Origin: Nepenthes gracilis
Lineage: Eukaryota > Streptophyta > Magnoliopsida > Caryophyllales > Nepenthaceae
Assembly: GCA_033239525.1 (NCBI GenBank)
Contig: BSYO01000004.1
Location: 8,771,410-8,835,409 of the forward strand
Direction: 5' to 3'
Length of the DNA stretch: 64,000 nucleotides
A program made the translations under genes and the position numbers. The notes beneath the pieces are model-generated. The model had not been told where the DNA came from, did not search any database, and saw only the letters and a list, made by a program, of their open reading frames with translations. The first letter of the stretch is position 1. Each line of letters opens with the position of its first letter. This document shows positions 12,518 to 21,749 of this stretch, in pieces.

Positions 12518-13212
12518 ATGGAGGAGTCATCATACGAATCGGAACGATCTTCCAGCGAGTCAGAGTCTGGCTCTCACGTTCCCAGGGCTTCGGGCGCCGG
12601 TGCACCAGGAGGGGGTCATTCCGAAGCCACTGTTGTGGGCCCTGCTTGATTCCTGCGGGTGCCTCCAGGCTTTGAGAGGGTGGAGGGCTCTGCCTCTTCC
12701 CGGGAGCGTGCTCCAGGGAGGGGCCTCTTGCTCCAACAGGTCACCAGGAGGCTCGAGAGCGCTGAGGCACGTGTGCAAGCCGTAGTGGCCGAGATGGAGC
12801 AGTTGAGGGCCCAAGCGGCGCATTTTGAGAATGCGTAGACTGAATCTGAAGCCAGGGCTTCCCGACTTACCAACGCCAACGTGGCGGCTCAGGCCCACAT
12901 ACGGGCTCTTGAAGAAGAGAACGAGTAGCTGCTACGACAGCATGGGGTAGAGGTCGCGTGGTTACGGACGGAGCTGAGGTCGAGGTTCCTGCCGGAGGAA
13001 GTCAGTCCTGCACTAGAGAGGAATTACCAGGACGGAATCCATCTCAGCCGAGACTAGCCTCGCTGGAGGATCCGAACTTCCGCATCGGCGTCCTGGACTC
13101 TCGCAACTCTAGTGCCCGAACGCGCCGTAGCTGGTTGATTACCAGGCCCCAAATTCCTCTGTGCGGACCGCGCAGGGCGTTAGTGGATAGCTACCGCGAC
13201 AGGCTGCTGTAA
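12518..13212 (+). pseudogene. Antisense ORF A of Tat1, coiled-coil protein remnant
   Basis: Read opposite to gag-pol. From ATG 12518 the frame encodes an acidic/serine-rich start (MEESSYESERSSSESESGS), then a heptad-like stretch rich in Glu, Gln, Arg, Ala and Leu, typical of a coiled coil. Three to four in-frame stops interrupt it: a TGA and several TAG codons that fit CAG or CGA changed by one C-to-T step. After a frameshift near 13040 another frame continues to a stop at 13212. A TATA-like box precedes it and an AATAAA follows at 13252-13257, so it looks like an independent transcription unit. It resembles the C-terminal coiled-coil part of the neighbouring antisense ORF and may be a truncated duplicate. 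Function unknown. Confidence 0.55.
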
Positions 13213-13251
13213 TTATTTTTTGACAGCCATTGTAACAGAATCCATCGTTGC

Positions 13252-13257
13252 AATAAA
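13252..13257 (+). terminator. Polyadenylation-like signal after antisense ORF A
   Basis: AATAAA about 40 bp after the end of the reading frame, in a T-rich stretch (a run of six T at 13216-13221 and TTTTTTT further on). Plant signals are loose, so this is suggestive only. Confidence 0.35.
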
Positions 13258-13551
13258 ACTCGTCATTTTGTCGTGCTGCTTTGTCTCCCATAGTCTGCAT
13301 CTTTGGATTTTCGTTTTTTTTATATACCCATGCGCCCCTTTGGTGGGCTTCACTATCGTAAGCCTGTATTTAATGAGGAGGTGCCAGCGTGGACTTCCGT
13401 CAGGCGGCTGAGGCGACCCGCTCATCAGACTGGCGCATGGACATGATTGCAGGTGACTTCGGGCCCCACGATGCTCCATGGGACTGGCATGTGTCCTAGT
13501 CACTCGTGGTGAGCACCGTTTAGGTTTCCCGCCTACTGGCCTTCCGTTGTC

Positions 13552-13559
13552 TATTTAAA
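13552..13559 (+). promoter_or_regulatory. TATA-like box of Tat1 antisense gene (aORF1)
   Basis: TATTTAAA, 66 bp upstream of the ATG at 13626, within CTATTTAAAC. The same ten-base word precedes antisense ORF A (12417-12426). Confidence 0.6.
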
Positions 13560-13625
13560 CTAACCTGGACGGCTTTTTACCGTACTGAGATTTTTTCCGT
13601 TCCTGACCTATATCGTGGGAGAGGT

Positions 13626-15571
13626 ATGGCAAAGAAGAGAGAGAGTTCTTCTTCTTCTCAAGCTCCCAGGGTGAGTCGCTAGGGTGTTCATAATACAGAG
13701 TCCGTTTTGACGGCCAGCGCCATCGCCGCCATCGTGGTAGATTACGGCATCCCCAGCGATTGGGGCTATCGCGCTCCTGGTTCTACAGATAGAGCCAGCG
13801 CCCCCCCAGGGGGCTTTGTCACGGTCTATGAGCACCACCTGAGAGGGGGGCTTCGTTATCCCATGTCGTGCACGCTGTACGCGCTAGTGGAGGCGTTGGG
13901 GATTCTAGTGGCGAGGCTTCACCTCAATGCTTTGCATTATCTGGTATCCCTGTGCATCTTCGCTCGCCTCCATGGAGGTTCCTTCGATGCCAAGGCGACC
14001 AGACTGATCTTTCGCTTTATGGAGTCTGAGGACTGGGTGTCTATGTCGCGTAAGGCGGGCTTCCATTTTCGAGGGACCAATCCGAATTCGGTCAAGAACT
14101 GGAAGGACTGATACTTCTTCCTATAAGAGCCCTTTGATTTTGAGCTTTCACGAATGTGGAGCCCGATTTCGGGGTTCTTCCTCGAGAAATCGTCGCCGGA
14201 GGATGCTGCGGAGGCAGAGGAGTTGGTTGCTGCCATCCAGTACTAGGTGGCGAAGTTCTTTGTCCAGGGCTATTTTTTGACGTCCATCACATTCGAGGTC
14301 GCCAAGTGGGGGCCTCCGTCGGGCTGGGGCGTTGCCGGTCCTCGCAAGAGAGAGCCTGGAGGAGTTGTGGCTCCCCGATCGTCCGAAGGGGACGAGGAGG
14401 AAAGTTGTTCGTTGTTGGAGTCGTCCTCAGACGACGAGGGGGTTGAGGCTCCCTTGAAGAGGTTGAGGGAAGCCGGAGGAACTTCGACACGGAGGTCCCA
14501 AAAGCAAGCTGTTAGTTTTGCTGTTGAGACTCGGGATCTAGCCGTGGAGGCGGCTAGAGCACAGGGCACCAGGGGGAGGCCGCCGGACCACCGATGGCTT
14601 CGGCCGTGGGGTTAGCCGAGCTCGAAGTCATCGAGGCGGAGCCTCAACCCACTGAGGGGCCCTTTGCGCACTCCATCACCAATGTAATCGTGGACGTAAC
14701 TCCGAAAATGGCGGGCGGCGTCTTAGACCTTGATGACTCTGAGGGATCACGCTCGGCAACGCCCGCACCAACGTCGGAGTTAGGGGGATCCTTGGAGCCA
14801 ACTGTCCCTTATGTGGAGCGCATCTCAGAGGTGGGATCCTCGAGGATGTCCCTGCAGCATCTGAGGCCGGAGTCGTACTGATTGCCAGTGCGCTGGGAGC
14901 TGGAGCGGAGGCAGTCGGGATGTCTTCGGGGTTAGAGCCCCCAAGCGCCCCTACGTCTGCCGCCCCTTCGGCTGGTCTGGCCCCCGTGACCGAACAGGGA
15001 GGAGCCCGAGAAGGGCCTTTGCCAAGTGGTTCCACACATCCCTCGAGCGCTGCTCCCACTCAGGTATGGTCGCCCCGATCTGGCGCCCCTCTGCTGCCGC
15101 ATGTTTCAGGGATTCCTCTGATGTCTTCCTCTTCTCCTGCAGATTCCTGGGGATGTTGACCCTTTCGATGGACTGGTCGCCTTCCTCCACGGGGGCTTCC
15201 ACCGCGGGCTGCAAGCCATTCATCACACAGGAGCCCAGGTTGCCTCCCTTAAAGGAGACAGCGAACGGGCACAAGAGGAGGTCGGGTGCTTGCAGCAGAA
15301 AGTGGCGCACCTGGAAGCTTCGCTCATCACTCTGGAGGACGACCACGCATGCTTGTCCAGGGATATGGTTGGCTGAATCACCCCATCGGAGGCGGAGCGC
15401 ATGCTGGAGGCTCGATTTTGGGACGGTATTCGTCTGTGCTGTAGGATCGCTTCCCTGGTGGCTCCCGGTGTACCTGAAGGAGTTTTTCATCCTGGAAACA
15501 CAGGGATCAAGGAAGCATCTCGCTTGAGGAACTTCCACGAGGAAGCCAGTCTGTCTGGTCCCCCAAAGTAG
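13626..15571 (+). pseudogene. Tat1 antisense gene, 'putative gypsy type transposon' family
   Basis: Encoded against gag-pol, in the pol-LTR interval. It opens with MAKKRESSSSSQ, followed by a conserved domain containing YGIPSDWGYRAPG, PPGGFVTVYEHHLRGGLRYP and, near 14100, KNWKD. This matches what I know as the plant 'putative gypsy type transposon' domain carried antisense by Tat elements. Then come an acidic/Pro-Ser linker and a C-terminal coiled coil (15230-15370), ending at TAG 15569-15571. Stops at 13680, 14110, 14122 and about 14247 mostly fit single C-to-T or G-to-A changes. Frame changes lie near 14600 and 14840. A 79-bp phase-0 intron is predicted at 15064-15142. The protein's role is unknown. 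The copy is inactive as written. Confidence 0.78.
15064..15142 (+). other. Predicted intron in Tat1 antisense gene
   Basis: Donor CAG|GTATGG and acceptor TTCTCCTGCAG|AT with a pyrimidine-rich tract. Removing 79 bp joins the upstream frame (mod 1) to the downstream coiled-coil frame (mod 2) at a codon boundary, and no other event is needed. The antisense gene of Tat2 has a predicted phase-0 intron at the matching place (43246-43310). Confidence 0.55.
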
Positions 15572-15647
15572 TCCTTCCCTGTATAGGTTGCTCGGTTGCC
15601 CCCTATTATTATTTTTGCTTCTATATTTCACTTGTTTTTGACAAATG

Positions 15648-15653
15648 AATAAA
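15648..15653 (+). terminator. Polyadenylation-like signal after aORF1
   Basis: AATAAA 77 bp after the stop codon of the antisense gene, following a T-rich stretch. It is consistent with the transcript ending before the integrase 3' end. Confidence 0.4.
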
Positions 15654-16539
15654 GGGTGATTTCCTTCTCTTTCGTATACATTGTATTCCGATACGGTGTA
15701 TTAGACCGCACCTTTCGTTCAATGTGGTCTGTGGGGTCATGCCCCATATTTGCATGCTAAGCTCGCGGAGCTATTGTCGCCAAGGCCCTAATCAGGCACC
15801 TTCTTGCGCTGTACTCGTCCTTCGTCAGAGGATGTCGCCGCATCTCGCGTGGTTGATGGGACGCTCGATCCGGTAAAACGAATGTCGTCGCAAGTCCCGT
15901 GGAACCACACCAGGGGTCGGCCGAGTTTTCAGGCCACGACGACCGGGCTCCGGGTCTAGGCCTTGGTCGCGTGGTATCCGCGGGAGGTGTGTGGCCCCTA
16001 CTCAAGGCGTCATAATCACCGTGTTTAAGGTCCTAGCTCTCAATCATCGTAGACTGAGGGTGCTCTCTTCTCCGTAAGGTCGCTGCATGCCTACGATACT
16101 TGCCCCCTAAGGTTTTTGTTGGCGAGAATTGGGAAGCTTCGAAAGCCCCCAAGCCTAATATTTTGACCGCCTGGGCCGACCGGCGCAGAGCCATGATAGA
16201 TGTGTGCCCTTTAAGACTTGCCCGCCGTGCGGGCGAGGTTTTTAGTGGCTGCTTGCGAGCCGCTTGACGCACGGCCAAGGGTTTGCTTTATGGACGGACA
16301 ATGGTCCAGCCGACTTAGGGGCAGTCTAAGTCGTTTTAGTTTAAGAATGCTATGCATGCCAACATTTCATACAAATGAAGATGCAAATAACAGGAAAGGT
16401 AATTTTATTAACAAAAAGCATAACGCATGTACAAGCATTCAACATGGTGCACGTGTGTGTCTTACCTGGGCTGGCGTGGCGTTACTGATAATACTTCCTT
16501 AAGTTGGCGGCGTTCCGGTCCGGGGACCAATTTGCCGTT
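15654..16539. other. Tat1 spacer between pol end and antisense gene
   Basis: About 890 bp without a recognised product on either strand. It contains the point where sense pol and antisense transcripts would converge. Small frames on both strands show no domain. Confidence 0.5.
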
Positions 16540-17772
16540 CTAGGCGCGCAGCTTGTACGCTCCATTTTGGAGGATTGCGTAGACGAGGAACGGACCCTCC
16601 CACCCAGGGGAGAGCTTATTCCTGTTCGCAGTCTTTCTCGCCGCCTCTACACTCCGTAGGACCAGATCTTCAACTTCGAGAGGGCGTGCTTTCACCCGCT
16701 TGTTGTAATATCGCGCGACGCGCTGTTGATAGGTGGCGGTTCGCAGTTGCGCCGTGTTCCAAACCTCTGAGAGCAGCTCTTGGCTTTCCCGGAGCCTCTC
16801 CGAGTTGGTGGCTGGATCGAAGCATTCAACCCGCAAGCTTGGCATCCCTACCTCCATGGGGACTACAGCCTCAGCCCCAAAGCAGAGGTTGAAGGGTGTC
16901 TCTCTCGTCGGCTCCCGCGGGGTCGTCCGATATGACCAAAGTACGGACGGCAGCTCTTCAACCTAGGAGCCCCCTGCGTCTTCCAGCTTGGTCTTAAATC
17001 CGTGCAGCAATGTGCGGTTGGTGACCTCAACCTATCCGTTGGCCTGGGGATGGTCCACAGACGTTTGGATCAACCTGATTCGGAGGTCGCAGTAGTACCT
17101 CGTGAATCGCTTGCCGGTAAACTGGGTCCTGTTGTCGGTCACTACGACCTCAGGAATCTCGAAGCGGCAAACGATACTCTAAAGGAGGAATTCCGTTGCG
17201 TTATGCTCAGTGATCTTGGCCAGAGGGACAGCTTCTACCCATTTGGTGAATTAATCAATACCAACGATCAAGAATTTCCTCTGCCTGAAAGCCAATGGTA
17301 ACGGTCTGAGGATATCGAGTCCCCACTGTGCGAATGGCCATGGGGACTGGAGACAGTGCAACTCTGTGTGCGGCTGATGCATTATGGGGCCGTGGACCTG
17401 GCAACTCTCGCACTTTCTGATGAACTCCATAGCATCTTGCTTCATCGTCGGCCAATAAAATCCTTACCGCATGACCTTGAATGCGAGATTCTTGCCTCCG
17501 ATATGCGAGCCGCATAATCCCAGGTGTACCTCGCTCAGGGCATACTCGACTTCTTCAAGAGTAAGGCATTTCAGGAGAGGAGTGGAGTATACCCGTCTAT
17601 ATACCCTTCCGCTGAGGGGCGTGTACCAACCTACTGTCTTCTTAATCTGCTTGGCCTTGTTGGCATCATCAGGGAGGGTTCTCTCGGTCAGGTATTTCAT
17701 GTACGGCGTCATCCAATTGCCTCCTGCGTCGACCCATAGTATTTCTTGGTCCGTGGTGTCAATACTAGGCAC
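16540..17772 (-). pseudogene. Tat1 integrase
   Basis: Gypsy integrase, N to C. A zinc-binding HHCC module (EVHLGLCGSHIGG, then CESCQ) is followed by the catalytic core. The D-D-E residues can be seen in the blocks WGLDIL, VVTDNRTQF and VEVTNRT. The C-terminal part has YNKRVKARP and a GPFLVYAI block before the end at 16540. In-frame stops occur after VMR, after VGID, in the QANG-VEV block and at GGS-VEE. At least two of them fit a CAG or TGG changed to TAG. The enzyme would have inserted element DNA into the genome, and 5-bp duplications are expected from this family. It is non-functional here. No chromodomain is seen, consistent with Tat rather than chromovirus ancestry. Confidence 0.9.
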
Positions 17773-17829
17773 GGTTAGGACCTCCCTTGGTTCCCTGGCG
17801 TACTGTTCCGGGGATCCGGTAGTTGCATC

Positions 17830-18293
17830 CTAGGCTAGTCGGTCAACCCTCTCGTTGTCGGACCTGGGGATGTGCTTGATCACGAATAGGTCGAATTGAA
17901 GGATCAGGATCTTCGCTTTCACCAAGTACCTCACAAGTTGTGGGTTTGATCCGTCGAAGTTCCCCTGTACCTGGTTGACCACAACCTCGGAGTCGCTGTG
18001 CACGACCAATAACTTCGCGGAACATTCCTTGACTAGGCGCAAGCTGCGAGGAGGACCTCGTACTCTGCCATGTTGTTGGTGGCCGGGAAGGTTAACGCGA
18101 CAGAGTACGTAATCTCCGTACCCTCCGACGTCTTTAGCACGACTCTGGCTCCGCTACCTGCCTGGGTGGACGACCCATCCACGTTCAGGGTCCACATTGG
18201 AAGGTCGTGGTCTTCCTCATTTTCAGGGTTGTCGGCATCTTCCGGAGTTGGGGTCGTTGCTTCAACAATGAAATCGGCTAGGGCCTGTCCCTT
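17830..18293 (-). pseudogene. Tat1 second (archaeal-type) RNase H
   Basis: A separate RNase H domain lies between the ordinary RNase H and integrase. Catalytic acidic blocks are visible: LNVDGSS near 18185, NNMAEYE near 18075, VVHSDSEVVVNQV near 17985. The end reads HIPRSDNERVDRLA. This additional domain (aRNH) is the hallmark of Tat-lineage gypsy elements. One stop or shift separates the AEYE and HSDS blocks. It would have helped remove RNA from RNA-DNA hybrids during reverse transcription. Confidence 0.87.
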
Positions 18294-19073
18294 TCACGCC
18301 CAATGATGTATATGTTTACGGCCAAACTCCACGTCGAACTCTCCTAGTTCAACGGCCCACTTGACACCAACCGGTTTACCGGTTTTCGCGGGATCGACTT
18401 CCAAGAATTCCGCGACAATTGAATGGGTCGATGCGATTAAATGTGAAATAGGGCGTATAATCCACCGACTACCGATTTCAAGATTAACTTGGCCGCAGCC
18501 AAAGAGTCGTTCACCCAAACGAATAGATGAGGCAGCGCCATCTTTTCCGCAGTCGAAGGCGGTAGCGGGTTTCCAAATCCGTCGGCCTCCCGCTTACGTA
18601 GTACACTGGCCCAGCTGCGCTCGGGAATCGTGCTCCCGATATCGAGTACGGAGGCGAGGGCCGTGGGCTCGGACGGAGACGTGATAGCCAAAATAGAGGT
18701 AAAGGTCCTCGCTCTCGCGCGGCGAGCTCAGGAGAGGTGGGCTAGCGAGGTACATCTTCAACTCTTTGAAGGCTTCGTTGCATTCCTCGATCCACCAGAA
18801 CCCCAACGATTTAGTACCCCTTAGTGCCTTGAAAAAAGGCAGATACTTCTCTACTGACTTGGGGAGGAATCGTGAAAGGGCCGCTATTTGCCCGGTGAAT
18901 TTCTGCACTTCTTTTATCGTCCGAAGGGGGTTCAGGTCGAGGATGGCCTTGATCTTCTCTGAGTTGGCTTCAATGCCGCGTTGGGACACAATGAAGCTCA
19001 GAAACTTTCCTGAGGTCACTCCGAAGGCGCACTTGACGGGATTTAGCTTCATCCCGTGCCGCCGGAGGACCTG
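18294..19073 (-). pseudogene. Tat1 RT C-terminus and RNase H (downstream half)
   Basis: Starts directly at the nested insertion. The block VLRRHGMKLNPVKCAFGV continues the RT thumb, then KFTGQIAALSRFLP and the RNase H connection follow, with KWAVELGEFDVEFG at the end near 18320. Frameshifts near 18600 and 18440 break the RNase H portion. The N-terminal half of the same RT lies at 27896-28712 on the other side of the 8.8-kb insert. Confidence 0.88.
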
Positions 19074-19078
19074 AAACG
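19074..19078. repeat. Target-site duplication of nested element (left), AAACG
   Basis: AAACG immediately before the left LTR, repeated at 27891-27895 directly after the right LTR. Deleting the element with one duplication restores the RT reading frame across the junction. Confidence 0.93.
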
Positions 19079-21733
19079 TGTGACGGAACAGATTATTCTC
19101 CATCGAATAACCTCCGTCAATGGCAACACAAACCAAAATCCATAATTAATACCATGGATTCGACAGAAAATCCGGTAGAATTTCCTCTGTAACTGGACGA
19201 AAATCAAAAATACAACCTGTTTAAATATCCTTTACAAGCACATAACTAATAAAAAGGCTTAACTCAAAGCCTACAATACGCCACACAGGATCACAGCACT
19301 GCCATATCATCCATGGCTCCAAGACAAAGATTCTCCTATTATTATCTTCGATCTAGAGAGATGCCACTTAAATGAAACCAAACTCAAACATATATATACG
19401 TATTCGCTCTGGGCGGGAACAAGATAACTACATCATCATAAAAGGAAATATAACAAAACCATAAAAACAATAACAATAATGAGCCACTCCCAACTCTAAG
19501 TGGTTGCTCAAAATCCGATCCAACTCGATGTCCAAAGCTTTCATCACACTCCCATAAAACAATAACAATAATGAGCCAATCTCATCAAAATCCGATCCAA
19601 GTCTCTCCTTGCTCTATCTATCCACTAATCTCAAGTGTTCTCATCCGAAAGAAAAAACATCAATCGCAAGAGTGAGCTAATAGCCAAGAATGTAATCATA
19701 AACAATTCTCCAAGTCATATTCAAGACTCGAAACCGGAAAGGAAACACATACTCTCCATAATCAAGAAACAGAGAGGGAACAGAAACAACAGAATCACTT
19801 GATTCCTACGATTCTCGTGATTACATTAGTCGATCATTAATCAGAATCACTTGATTCTCACGATTGCATCTTGAATCACTGGTTTCATTCGGTTCTCATT
19901 CTCGATCTACTGGATTCACACCATTCATCAATTGGATATTATTCATTTTTATTATTACATCGCTTTTACTTGACCCGGCTAGTAGACCGTACTAACCAAC
20001 GATACGAGAGAACGAGGACAGAATGTATTCGCTACACATTCTAAAGCCACGCTACTATTTTAGGCTCGTAGCACACGACCCTCTCGCTTGCATCCATGCA
20101 ACAATCATCACTGACGACTACATCTCAATATGTAGCGTCGACAGACACACCCACACCCCCGGGGTCCAGGGCAATTCTCGTTCTTCCACAGTAGTTTCTT
20201 AAAGCGTACCACAGACATCACCCGCTCCCACGAGCGGCCGGAATACGTGGCCAAGTATTCCTCGGGTTCACACCGCGATGGACATGGTAAACTAAAGAAT
20301 ACTACCCATACGACTCAGGGTCCTAGTTTCAATATTAAGTTCAACACATGGAGAGGGAAATCCACATTTGCCACACAATCACATCTCGAGAAATCTCATT
20401 CCCATCACAATCATCTCTAACCGGGAGATTACATCATCAAACACATCTCCATCCAGGAGATCATATCATCACAAGCACAATGTGGACTCCCTTCCATTCA
20501 CATCACGGTTCACGATATCCAATGGGACTCAATTCCCTTAATCCACAACAAAACATCACGAGTTTCCTTTAACTTTCTTCGGAATCCAGTTCCCTTAATC
20601 ACAACAATCAATCCAAGTTCACGGAGAGATTAGATTTCATACCTCAAACGATCACGAGTCACTTTGGAACCTCCGAGACTCAATCCCCGCCTCCAAAGAC
20701 ACCTGATTCACATTCGAACTTACATTTACGTTTACTCGCTTAAACGTTACTTTCACAACTATTTTGAAGGCATATCACATTACATTTTCTCATTTTATTT
20801 CAAGTAAACATTATCGGACTTTCTTTTTGAACACCCTACGCCGTCATGGTTCGATACTTGGAAATCGGACGTCCTGGTGGATTCGCACGTACTCTTTGTA
20901 CACGATATTTCACATTTGGGTTCGATTTAACTTATCACGATGATAAAGCATGCAACTTCCCTTTAGTTTTGGATAAATAATTACGGAATTCTTTTAAGAC
21001 TCTGGATGCCACGAACGGGTCAAATCTTGCTAGATTCGCATCCGTCAATATATACACACAATTGGAACATGGGGATTCATATTCTAGGATCATTTCATCA
21101 TTTCACGAAGGTGACAACACGCAAAATCCACCTTCGGTCTCGTGAATAATGAATAACGCCCATTTAATGGGCTCGGACGCCACGAACGGGTCCAAACGCA
21201 AGATCGGACCCACGGCCGACATATATACATCATTGGGGACGTGGGGATTCTAATTTTGAGGTCAATTTCATGATACGAGGCCGGAAAACGGAAAACCCCC
21301 AAAATCCCGTAGGTTAGGTTTCGATAAAACCCACCCGAATCGGACACGATCTCTGACAAACAACCACATTTTCTTGGACCTCAAGGCATGGGTTTCGAGA
21401 TTCTAACGTTCCCCGTGGGTATCGACACAAAATACCCAACGAAAATACACAAAACATCGAAAGAGAACGAGAAGTGGATATGAGAACACTTGCCTCGACG
21501 CGTGCTTTCACCTTTATACCTGGCTCTCGGGCGGAATCGGACTCCCGGGCTCGATCTCCTTCCTTCTCTCTCCAGTCGCGCCCCTCTCTCTCTCTAAAAC
21601 CCTCGGCCGGACCCGAATAATTTTCCCGATTTTTCTTCCGGTACCAAACCTTAATCATCCCATAGGATTAGTATTGGTCATTTGCATACTAATCATCTCA
21701 TAATTGTCGGGTTCACAAATCCGGAACCTCACA
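19079..21733 (-). repeat. 3' LTR of nested element (left copy)
   Basis: 2,655 bp, TGTGACGGAACAG to CCGGAACCTCACA. It matches 25251-27890 throughout. The first about 2.2 kb carries many single-base indels and substitutions relative to the other copy, while the last about 370 bp is almost identical. A TATA-like box (GTATAAAG on the minus strand) lies at 21512-21519. Confidence 0.93.
21512..21519 (-). promoter_or_regulatory. TATA-like box in nested-element LTR
   Basis: GTATAAAG on the minus strand, conserved at 27669-27676 in the other LTR. The downstream stretch contains C/T-rich leader-like sequence. Promoter role is inferred. Confidence 0.45.
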
Positions 21734-21749
21734 ACTCTCCCCCACTTAT
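21734..21749 (-). other. Polypurine tract of nested element
   Basis: On the minus strand AAGTGGGGGAGAGT sits directly before the 3' LTR. It lies within the typical plant chromovirus end, where a FRGRNF-like coding tail precedes the tract. Confidence 0.8.

Noticed and set aside
14951..15631. 226-codon minus-strand frame
   Set aside because: Shadow of the antisense gene on the plus strand, with no recognisable motif.
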